Source: Ichthyophonus hoferi
Lineage: Eukaryota; Opisthokonta; Ichthyosporea; Ichthyophonida; Ichthyophonidae
Length of the DNA: 29,637 nucleotides
Reading direction: 5' to 3'
NCBI GenBank assembly: GCA_002751075.1
Contig: NAOQ01000184.1
Span: forward strand, 1 to 29,637
Shown: positions 21,626 to 29,637 of the stretch, piece after piece
Position numbering within the stretch: the first letter of the stretch is position 1
Layout of the letters: each line of letters opens with the position of its first letter
Notes under the pieces: generated by a model
Databases searched by the model: none
What the model was told of the DNA's origin: nothing
What the model saw: the letters and a program-made list of their open reading frames with translations, nothing else
Made by a program: the position numbers and the translations under genes

Positions 21626-22042
21626 TTAGAACTCTTGGCTCTGAGAAGACTTCTTGCCATCCTTGTCCATCTTCTTGGGGAGGAGGACAGCGTGGATGTT
21701 AGGGAGGACACCACCCTGAGCGATGGTAACATCACCAAGAAGCCTGTTCAGCTCCTCATCGTTACGGATAGCGAGCTGGAGGTGGCGGGGAATGATACGG
21801 CTCTTCTTGTTGTCACGAGCGGCATTACCAGCGAGCTCGAGAATTTCAGCAGCGAGATACTCGAGAACAGCGGCGAGGTAGACAGGGGCACCAGCACCCA
21901 CTCTCTCAGCATAGTTACCCTTGCGAAGGAGGCGGTGCACACGGCCAACGGGGAACTGGAGTCCAGCCCTAGAAGAGCGAGACTTAGACTTAACTCCAGC
22001 AACCTTTCCGGAGCTCTTGCCACCCTTTCCCTTTCCAGACAT
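21626..22042 (-). CDS. Histone H2A (H2A.X-type SQEF tail)
   Basis: Intronless minus-strand frame of 138 codons, ATG at 22042. It has the complete H2A fold: basic tail ([13 protein letters not shown]), [60 protein letters not shown], the acidic-patch segment [10 protein letters not shown] and [18 protein letters not shown]. The C-terminus is SQSQEF. The terminal SQE-phi motif is the ATM/ATR phosphorylation site of H2A.X-type histones, used in double-strand break signalling; many unicellular eukaryotes carry it on their major H2A. Base composition is much more GC-rich than the surroundings, as expected of a highly expressed gene. It packages DNA in nucleosomes with H2B, but no H2B lies beside it here. 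The stem-loop downstream suggests replication-coupled mRNA. Confidence 0.98.
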   Translation of the reverse strand: MSGKGKGGKSSGKVAGVKSKSRSSRAGLQFPVGRVHRLLRKGNYAERVGAGAPVYLAAVLEYLAAEILELAGNAARDNKKSRIIPRHLQLAIRNDEELNRLLGDVTIAQGGVLPNIHAVLLPKKMDKDGKKSSQSQEF

Positions 22043-22100
22043 TATGAACTATTATAAAACTTACAACGAATTATGATCTAATTGCTTGTCAAATCTTCAT

Positions 22101-22107
22101 TATATAA
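22101..22107 (-). promoter_or_regulatory. TATA box of the H2A gene
   Basis: TTATATA on the minus strand, about 60 bp upstream of the H2A start codon. Behind it, the pentamers of GGAATACGGA occur twice (22111-22120 and 22151-22160, plus-strand reading) and may be histone-promoter elements. Confidence 0.5.
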
Positions 22108-22577
22108 GTTGGAATACGGATCGGCCATCAATTATTACCGAATCATAAATGGAATACGGAGAATGGTTGAATATTTGAAACTTTGATGAATATTATTTTA
22201 ATAGTAGGATGTAATACTGTTCAAATAATGTATTAAATACTTATTTTAAGCAATATATCTAATTTTAAATTTATTTATTTATTTATTTAATTTAATATAA
22301 TACAAATATTAAAAAATCATATTTCCATCATTAGATACATAAATAGCTTGAATTATAAATGTACTTAATTTACCCCCACTTCGTTAGCATTATATGGAAG
22401 CGGATCGGTTGTTACAAACTATCCAATAATAATTGATTTAAATTATTGCGCGCGCAATTAATTTTATTATAACGGTTACATTTTATATTATTACGTTGTT
22501 GCAGGACCTCTACCATTGGCTGACTCAATTTTGATCGATCATCTTGGATTGCCATTTACACCAACAGATTATTAACC
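22108..22577. promoter_or_regulatory. H2A upstream region with promoter-like motifs
   Basis: Holds repeated CGGATCGG cores (22117 and 22401 areas), two CCAAT motifs (near 22420 and, inverted, 22514), a TGACTCA (near 22520) and the CG-only palindrome ATTGCGCGCGCAAT at 22445-22458. No gene starts to its right, where a repeat-rich stretch begins. The motif density would suit a bidirectional promoter. Confidence 0.35.
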
Positions 22578-23235
22578 CTTTTGCCAGGCTACGTAAGTAA
22601 TAATAATTGCTAATAATATTAAAGGATTATAACTATATAAAGAAATACCTAAATTAATTAAATATTTATGTTAACACTCCCCTAGGACCTAGACGGATTA
22701 TTTCACCTAGGGCATAAAAAAATATTAAAAAAGAATGTAAAAAGATCCTTAATATGGTGACCACTCAGCTGTAGGCTTGGGGCACACTCAATGAACTAGA
22801 TAATTGCTAATAATATTCAAAAGTGATTGTGGCATGGCATTCAGTGTTAGAAAAAAAAAGGAAGATAGAAGACCAAACTGTATGTTAAATGCTCCTGCTT
22901 GCTCTGGCTCTGGCTCTGCCAGCTGGCATCTGGTGGCCGGCGGCTGAGGTGATATGTGGGTGTTGCCCAGTTGTTTTGTACGTTACCTTGGTGCCACTTT
23001 GAAGCTGAAAATGTTGATAGTTCAAATGCAGATTTGAAAACAATGTGTAGATACAATAAAATTGATTTTCCACACGTAGAGGTCAGTGTATAAATGTAGG
23101 GCTGTGGTGAACTGTTTTCAGCGTTCATGGATCGTCGACTTATTATTTTGCCAGACTAACTACGCAATAAAAATTGCTAATAATATTAAAGGATTTTAAC
23201 TATATGAAGAAATACCTAAATTAATTAAATATTCC
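22578..23235. repeat. Pair of about 90-bp direct repeats flanking about 475 bp
   Basis: 22578-22668 and 23142-23232 both run from TTTTGCCAG through TTGCTAATAATATTAAAGGA and AAATACCTAAATTAATTAAA. They are roughly 85-90% alike by eye. The 475 bp between them is unlike the repeats; its minus-strand frame (22847-23128) matches nothing I know. The layout resembles a small non-autonomous element with terminal direct repeats, or two insertions of one repeat. No TG...CA ends, primer-binding site or target duplication could be shown, so no family is named. Confidence 0.5.
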
Positions 23236-23302
23236 TATTTTAACAATATATATATGATTACAGAGAAAACGTAAATTGGTCAAGGTTAGGATTGGGTAAG
23301 AA

Positions 23303-23460
23303 ATGTAGATTAAGTCTCGATTGGTGCAATCGGCTAGATCTTTGGGTTAATCTATAAAAAATATAGATCAGGTCTTGATCGAAATGATTGGCTATATCTT
23401 TGGTCCAATCTAGGATTTAAAAATAGATCGGGTCCTGATTGAGATAATCGGCTAGTTCAA
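23303..23460. repeat. Three tandem copies of a roughly 62-bp repeat
   Basis: Each copy carries TAGAT..GGTC.TGATTG, then ATCGGCTA, TCTTTGG and AATCTA, followed by an A run. The third copy is truncated. It lies immediately upstream of the Gln-rich remnant. Confidence 0.65.
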
Positions 23461-23589
23461 TAGAAAATATAATATGGCAATTAATAATTATTTTTAGCCT
23501 AATATAGATTAGTTCGATTCTTGTAGACCAGTTTATGGAGGTGAAATATGGGAGGAGTATAGTAATAGGAGAACATAACTCTAATATAT

Positions 23590-24348
23590 AATGAATTAGC
23601 AAGATTCAAATCAATGAAACAGGAGGCAATGGTGCAACTACAGCAACAATTGTTAATGCAACAGCAACAACAGCAACAATAACATAATCAACAACAGAAG
23701 TTACTTCAACAACAGCAAGAATCTCAAGCAGAAAGGGGTCCACTGAGGGCACTGTTTGGCAATGTAAGATTGGCAGCATAACTTTAACAGGCCCAACATC
23801 AAATCAATGCTATGCAAAGGCATCTGGCATCTACCACCAGTTTAGAACAGTAACAACATATTGCATCTTCCATGCACCAACTACAGACCGCTATGCAAGC
23901 CCTTATAATGCAAGTCAAGCTATAGCAGCAACAGGGCCAGTCTCAGCCTGTAGAAGCTAGGCCCAGATAATTTCCTACAGGTGGAAAAGATGCAGCAATG
24001 GCAAAAATATGATTTAGATGAATATTGCACAACTTAAACAACAGCTGCAATCGTGCACGTCTGACACTGATCATCAGCAGAAAAAAAGATCATATATGAG
24101 GCCTGACTATAAAATTTAAGAAGCTAAAAGGGGTTCTAGTTAAGTTGGTCAGGAACTTTCACGCTCATAATGCTAGATTGGTTAGTGATATTAGCCAGAT
24201 GCCACTTCCCTCTGTGCTTCCTACAGGTAATAGTACTACGCCCATAACACCTGTTGTGTATTCTACCCCTAACATGCAAGTGCAGCAACAACCACTGCAA
24301 AACTTGTTGCAAATGCAGCCATAACAAGGAGGACAGGGCCAACAACGA

Positions 24349-24380
<32 letters not shown>

Positions 24381-25300
24381 AACGCTATAGCTAGGCATGG
24401 TTGGTTGTGAAGTGGCCAAACCTGGGCCTAGAGGTAAAGGAATGTTTACATAAGAACAAAAGAAGATGTTAATAGCTAGTACTAACCAGCTACAGTTTCA
24501 ACACCCTGGGATTGAGAGGAATGTGCTCTTGAAGTGGTGTCTGCAAGATATGCAATTTGAAATAACCGGGCAACAACAACAGCAACAACTGGGACAACTG
24601 GGACAGCAGGCGTGTGGGATTGAGGCCCTAGGGGTCTTGGCTAACACAATGCAGCAGAAATAGAGGGCACTCGCTAAACCTTTGTTGTTACCTAAAGCAG
24701 TTAGAGTTGGTAATGCGTTGCAGCAACAGTTGCAACAACAACAACTGCAACTACAGGCCAGCAATGGTCCACACCTGGCCCATTTACTATTGCTGCAGCA
24801 GCAGCAGCAACTACAACAATAACTTCTCCAACTACTGCAATGGCAACAACAACAGTTAGCCAAGACACAAAACAACAGTCTTTTATTCTAGCAAAATAAC
24901 GTAGCTCTACTTCAACAAAAATTGCAGCACTAATCTAACAACAACCAAGGCCAAATACCAGATACCAGCAGGGAACTGCCACGCTGCTATTTTCAAACAA
25001 CTACATGTTAAACCCCAGTTAGCAAGTGCAGTTCTACCACAGCAAGGCCAGCAAAATCTACAGCAGCAACAGCAGCAACAGATGGAAGACATTGGTGTTG
25101 GTATGGCTGGAGACTAATAAACCAGTGTGCTACACCAAATCCTACAGTGCGAGCAAAAACTTACAAATGTCCAGCAAATATTTAAAAATCAAGAAGGCAT
25201 AAATCAACAATAGTAATAGCTACAGCAGCACTTAACTCTACTAGTGAAAACGTTTCAGGAACAACAACTACTACTACACAATCAGGGCCAACCTACTCTC
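23590..25300 (+). pseudogene. Decayed Gln-rich open frame, family unknown
   Basis: About 1.7 kb of plus-strand sequence with strong coding character: dense CAA/CAG runs, including a (CAG)9 tract at about 24349-24378, interspersed with ordinary protein-like segments such as NELARFKSMKQEAM, SDISQMPLPSVLP, QFQHPGIERNVLLKWCLQDM and FKNQEGINQ. The coding character moves between frames at least twice, and many in-frame stops are present, nearly all TAA or TAG in Gln-rich context. The recognised host genes in this window use the standard code. The composition recalls Gln-rich transcription cofactors (Mediator or chromatin-remodelling type), but I see no diagnostic domain. It may be a decayed host paralogue or the remains of a mobile element. 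Cys-rich frames on the minus strand are shadows of the CAG runs. Confidence 0.55.
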
Positions 25301-26100
25301 TAAACATAAGTGTAGAGGGTCCGAATACTGCTAACCCGGTGGTCTTCCAGAGTCTATGTGATGATTTTCTAATGATTTTTTGCTTTTCTAACAGCATTTT
25401 ATTAGGTTTGCTTAGGCAAAGATAAATAATATTTGAAATAGATGTAAAAGTTTTTTAGTTATTCTAGTTTGCTTTTTTTTCTGGTTTGCTTGATTCAGGT
25501 TATTCTTATGTTTAGTAGTAGGTTTCAGTTAATGGACATTATTTTTATTCGTTTTATGTTTTTTGCTGTATTTTATATTTTATCTTAGCCTTGTTTGTGT
25601 ATGCTACTGAATTCTGCCAGGATTTACACATTTATAACATAAAACAATACCTACAGTGACCGTCAATATTACTAAGTAAGATAGTAACCTAAAATTTTGC
25701 TTAATTGGAGGGTTCTTTTTTTGGTAGTCGTCTCCATATGCTAATGCTTATTTATACATTTGGCACATTCATTACTTATAATATTTTGTTCAACTGTACT
25801 AGATAAAATAGAATAATTTGAATATTGCAATGTATAGTACTGTTTCATAACTTGTGATATGGTGTGAATGAGCCGAGAAACTCAATGTGGCCATGTTTTG
25901 GGGTGTGGGTTGGTGCAGAATGCAAAGGTCAAGCCTCAATTAAAACCTATGGGATATAGAGATATATCAATTCTTACTGATAGGTATTATAGGTATTTTT
26001 CTACTACAACATTTTTTTAATACTTATTTCTCCTCTGTTTCTCTTAAACTAGTGCTACATTTATTATTTACAGCACACCGAATTAAGACATTTTACACAA
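25301..26100. other. AT-rich stretch without supported features
   Basis: T-rich sequence between the two decayed remnants. No long frame, splice chain, tandem repeat or structured RNA that I can support. Confidence 0.5.
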
Positions 26101-27380
26101 TGAGTTTAGTTTACATGCTGTATATATTCATGGGTACTGAAAGCCAATAATGCACGTTAATCCCAGGGCACCTAAATTCTGTAGCAGCCAGTGCATTTTT
26201 TGGATTGCCGACATTTATTGGCTTAATACAGGGTACATCATAGGTTTAGCCTATTCATTGGTGTCACATTATGTGAGACATTATGCAGTATTAAGAGAGG
26301 TGGGTGTTGGGTTAAAATGATTAGTACAGTAATATGAACACTAATCCGAAGGTCTTTAAATTGGCTAGTATGTAGTTAGCGAAGAGTACAAGCAGAAATC
26401 ACTAAAAGGTACAAGTTTTGAACAAATTGAGAGGATAATCCTGGTCAAGGACATTCAGAATCTGCGAGGAGTTAGGAAATATGCCAAGGATGTACTTGTT
26501 GATTTCAGCCTTTAAAAGTAGCGAATTTAGAATAAACTCTGCATAGACTTTATTTAGTATCACTACAAAATCAAGAATGCCCAATCTGTCCCAGATAGAC
26601 TCTTTTTATACTTTATAAATATAGCATTTTATATTTGAAATACCTTGGAATCCAGCATTAATTAATTGGATAAGTATAATTCCAATTACTTCATCTATGT
26701 TGTAAAGGTAACTGTATTTTAAAATACCGAACCTTATTATTATAAAAATAGAAAAAGGAGCACTTAAGGGCCTTGTAGATAAAATGGCATAGATTAATAG
26801 CTATCATACGAGGAATTCACCTCAAGATGCCCAGATAAACTCAAAGGTAGAAGATTATTGAAAAAATAACCCAACTGTCGGGTATTTCAAGTCAGATTGG
26901 ACAGCATGTAATTTATGTGAGGAATTGGATAGAAGGAAAGAATGTCCTTTAATATCAAAGATTGATTCTTTTCAAATAGGGGGTCAATAGAGAAAACAAT
27001 ATTAGAGGAAACAGCTGAAGTGACAGAGAAGATTTGAGAAGCCCGGCAATTCACACTCAGACCAGCCATCTACGCAACGAGCAGGGGCAAATCAATAAGG
27101 CAAGTCTAACAAGAAGCCCTGCAAAACAGCCCACAATATTGGGTCAGCAATGGCATACATGCATGAAGAGGGTTTCAAGTTGAAGAACAGAAGAACAAAT
27201 TTTGTACTAAACAGTATATTATTAGGGTATCTGCAACTCAAAAAGAAAGATTTTACTACTGTCAACCTCAAAGTCTCCTATGTTAGGTGGGGAAGAGAAA
27301 GGCCAAGTAAGGTATTATCATCTCTATTGCAGGAAGTCAAATTCAGACCTTCATATTTGTTCTATGAATCATATCAGTGA
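26100..27380 (+). pseudogene. Second decayed open-frame remnant, family unknown
   Basis: Plus-strand sequence with protein-like blocks in more than one frame. Blocks include one with LNSVAASAFFGLPTFIGL (about 26170-26240), one with EQIERIILVKDIQNLRG (about 26420-26520), a Cys-containing block DWTACNLCEELDRRKECP (about 26895-26950) and the last clean block 27150-27380 (SYVRWGRERPSKVLSSL and following). It carries roughly a dozen or more breaks and is clearly not intact. I cannot tie it to a transposase, polymerase, capsid or other known family. It may belong to the same insertion as the Gln-rich remnant, since both are in the same orientation and show the same kind of decay. Confidence 0.4.
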
Positions 27381-28885
27381 ATTAGTAGCTATATAAGGGT
27401 GGTATATAACTGCTATTATTCCCTATTGATGCAATAAATTAGGTGCAAATAGCTGAATTGGGTACCAATAAATATGGCTAGCCAATGAAATAGCTACGCT
27501 AATTTCATGAAACTATATATATGAACCAAATAAGCAAAATAAAGTTTACACTTAATTCCTTAGAAAGTTTTCGAAATAACTTCTAAATTAATTAGATGTT
27601 CGCTTAGACAAACCGATAGATCCTTAGTAACTTGACGATTCTTTATCTAATTATTTGTTTAACAGAATAATCAGGCAATGATATCCTATCAATCAGCTAA
27701 TACAAGTTGGTCTATATCTACCATATCTACCATAGCTCATCTATTTTATAATTTTATCCAATACCATAATATAATAACTTAAAATATATGGACATTTTAA
27801 TTGGTTTAATGTAAACTGACATTCGATCTGGTATGTAATAAAATACCTTATATATAATATAATATAGATTTATGTAACACAATACAATCTAAGAGTGCTA
27901 TTAATGTATTAAATAATAAAGTATAAAAAGGGCGTAAGGTAAAAATAAAAACGAGTTGCATTTTTCAGTAAAAAAATTTCAACTAGTTAACAAACCAACA
28001 AAAAAGTCAAACAGGTTATATAACTTTCTAGTGACATATACCAATTAATCAGTAGTATATAAATTACTAGTCTATAGGGATTGGTTAAAATTAATTTATC
28101 ATAATGAATAATTTTAATTTTTGGTAGACACGACACGACATGATATATAGGCGGCCTAATGGCTCATAGTTTGAAGCTGTCTTACTACTATTGTTTTGTT
28201 ATTTATTTGTTTTCATTGTTATTATTGATATTTGCAATATATAATTTGTTTTCTTTTTTTTCCCCAAGGTATGCAATATGTAATAGGATTATGCTTTTTA
28301 TACTTACACCATTGTGCCTATCAGTTATACACAGCGCTATCTTGTATATTTTATGAGCTATGTTGCATATTTTATATGCGTTATGCGCACAAACAAACAT
28401 AACCGTGTGTTTGCTTATATTTATACATATTTATACGCGTTTAATGTTGCCTTTGCATGCTCTTGTTTATTTTGCATCTGGAACGTTCTTCGTGCATAGC
28501 TAGATATAAAAAGTACATATACTCTCCATTCTCTGCTTTCTAACTCAATGGCAACGCAGTCTTCCTACAAGTGCTCAAGTCAGACCTGCCCTCTCTTTCT
28601 GTCATAAACATAACACTAATCTATTACCACATGCTCAGCCCACTAATATATATATTCTCTTTTTTATTATTATTATTTATTCTTGTAATTGGCGGTTTCA
28701 AATAATTTACTATCAGTTTTATTACAGCAATAATACGTAAATATAACAATCGTTTACTTTATATACATGTTATATGTGTGATGTATGAATAATGACATCA
28801 AATACTATTGCTAAACACATTCATAATATAATAATACCATTACCCTCTTCCTCTTCCTATCTACATGCAATACAACAGTACAGTC
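27381..28885. other. AT-rich intergenic region
   Basis: No supported gene. Short hydrophobic frames at 28159-28356 and neighbours follow the base composition. It contains the promoter-like TATA sequence at 28504-28511 and, at its right end, a pyrimidine tract and AG (28845-28884) that could be the acceptor of a leader intron. Confidence 0.45.
28504..28511 (+). promoter_or_regulatory. TATA-like element
   Basis: GATATAAAAAG followed about 25 bp later by a pyrimidine-rich initiator-like stretch (CTCCATTCTCTGCTTTC). It would serve the gene whose first coding exon starts at 28886 if a leader intron ends near 28883. An intervening ATG at 28548 opens only a 19-codon frame. Confidence 0.3.
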
Positions 28886-29013
28886 ATGTTTTTGCGCGCT
28901 CTTACCTCACGAGTAGGGGCAATGGCCTTGACCCGACCCGCTTTGACCACTGTAGCCCGGAATACTGCAGTGCTTGCTCCTATCTTTGGGGTTCGGAATT
29001 TGTCAGTAGATTG
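28886..29013 (+). CDS. First coding exon of a nucleus-encoded mitochondrial protein (partial)
   Basis: The frame MFLRALTSRVGAMALTRPAL continues through TTVARNTAVLAPIFGVRNLS to VDC and a split codon. It has many Arg, Ala, Leu and Thr and no acidic residue until its last few residues, a textbook mitochondrial presequence; RNLS resembles a processing-peptidase cleavage region. It is GC-richer than its surroundings. The exon ends AG|GTATTT at 29013. The ATG at 28886 follows a pyrimidine tract and CAG; an in-frame ATG at 28865 (MQYNSTV) would spoil the presequence and lies in the putative acceptor. The mature protein is not visible, so its identity is unknown. A 10-nt micro-exon at about 29252-29261 (between CCCCAG and GTAAGT) fits the phase but is speculative. 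Confidence 0.6.
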
Positions 29014-29024
29014 TAGGTATTTTC

Positions 29025-29200
29025 TTATTGGAGGATTAGAATTAAAATTAAAATATAGAAAACAAAAATGCACTTATTTTTCATTTAAAGTTAAGGTAAA
29101 GATGGTAGATGCTGCTTTGTTATTAGAGGATTGGAATTAAAGGTTTAAAATTAAAAGCAAAAAAAAAAATTCAATTATTTGTTCATTTAGAGTTTTGGAT
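29025..29200 (+). repeat. Diverged tandem duplication in the intron after the presequence exon
   Basis: Two copies of TTAGA/TTGGAATTAAA...AAATTAAAA...AAAAA...TTCATTTA(A/G)AGTT, at about 29030-29092 and 29125-29193. The second copy is preceded by GAGGATTGG and the first by GAGGATTAG. Confidence 0.5.
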
Positions 29201-29597
29201 TATTTGTTTATTCTTTTTTACCACTTTTGTTTTACCAAGCATTTGACCCCAGGGGGGTCCATGTAAGTTAATTATAGAGCACCCCAAAGCTCATATATAT
29301 ATAGGCCTTTCTTGACAGGTAACTTTTACCAGATATATAAGCAGACTTGCATATACATATAAAGTTAAATAAGATAAAAATAGAATGTAAAAACTAGTCA
29401 AAAGATATTAAATATTATTAACCAATGTTATAATAGTAGTATTAGCTGAAAGACAGTGGCCTGCCTAATTACCTGACAAGATGTATTATAAATACATTTG
29501 TTCAACTATTAAACATGGCGACTAATTGGTTTATGTGCCATCACTAATTATAGTATCATGCAGTATTTATTTGACTTATTTATTTGGACTGGCGTTT

Positions 29598-29637
<40 letters not shown>
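29598..29637. repeat. TA dinucleotide run at window end
   Basis: Pure (TA)n reaching the last base of the window. Confidence 0.9.

Noticed and set aside
21611-22057. 148-codon plus-strand frame opposite H2A
   Set aside because: Antisense shadow of the GC-rich H2A coding sequence; its protein resembles nothing known.
22847-23128. 93-codon minus-strand frame between the direct repeats
   Set aside because: No recognisable motif, and an overlapping second frame of similar quality. Left as unassigned sequence within the repeat-flanked unit.
23505-23540. GTTCGATTC, resembling a tRNA T-arm (B box)
   Set aside because: No A box, no acceptor or anticodon stem can be formed around it.
24136-25092. 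Cys-rich and Leu-rich minus-strand frames
   Set aside because: Shadows of CAG/CAA runs in the plus-strand Gln-rich remnant (CTG and TGC read as Leu and Cys).
28159-28356. 65-codon hydrophobic plus-strand frame starting MAHSLKLS
   Set aside because: Composition typical of AT-rich noise after the first codons. An antisense frame of equal length overlaps it, and no promoter or splice evidence supports it.
1-29637. CRISPR arrays, bacterial operons, ribosome binding sites or phage genes
   Set aside because: The window is eukaryotic, with spliced genes and a nucleosomal histone. No regularly spaced repeats with unique spacers were found.

Overview
The window looks like nuclear DNA of an AT-rich unicellular eukaryote. 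The evidence is intron-rich genes with GT-AG introns (many beginning GTAGGT or GTATGT), a canonical H2A with an SQEF tail, a Timeless/Swi1-type replication protein, and a nucleus-encoded mitochondrial ribosomal protein. The H2A core resembles opisthokont H2As. A metazoan-style histone 3' stem-loop in its UTR points toward a holozoan protist or an early-diverging fungus. I cannot fix the lineage from this sequence alone.

Layout. 1-4571 (+): 3' part of a Timeless/Swi1/Tof1 gene, eleven short exons whose ten introns are largely AT-rich tandem repeats. 5206-5646 (-): a small single-exon PH-domain protein, convergent with it. 5647-8213: intergenic, with a 12-bp minisatellite and a hairpin. About 8214-14406 (-): a multi-exon gene for an Asn-rich protein I do not recognise. 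It is interrupted by a 585-base N gap whose two edges are the same 158 bases, so the gap is probably an assembly artefact inside an exon. 16075-16209 and 16386-16662 (-): two very small candidate genes, the second spliced. 18453-20783 (+): mitochondrial ribosomal protein uS2m in three exons, first intron GC-AG. 21626-22042 (-): histone H2A with a TATA box and a histone-type 3' stem-loop. About 22578-27380: repeat-rich accessory stretch with two decayed open-frame remnants, one extremely Gln-rich, in which in-frame stops are mostly TAA/TAG. 28886 to about 29013 (+): first coding exon of a gene with a mitochondrial presequence, continuing toward or past the window end.

The recognisable genes are unrelated housekeeping functions (replication fork protection, mitochondrial translation, chromatin) and form no operon or pathway. 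The most notable points are the H2A 3' stem-loop, the false gap, the Gln/TAR pattern in the decayed Q-rich locus, and the unidentified Asn-rich gene. All splice junctions were inferred by eye from reading-frame continuity and splice-site sequence.
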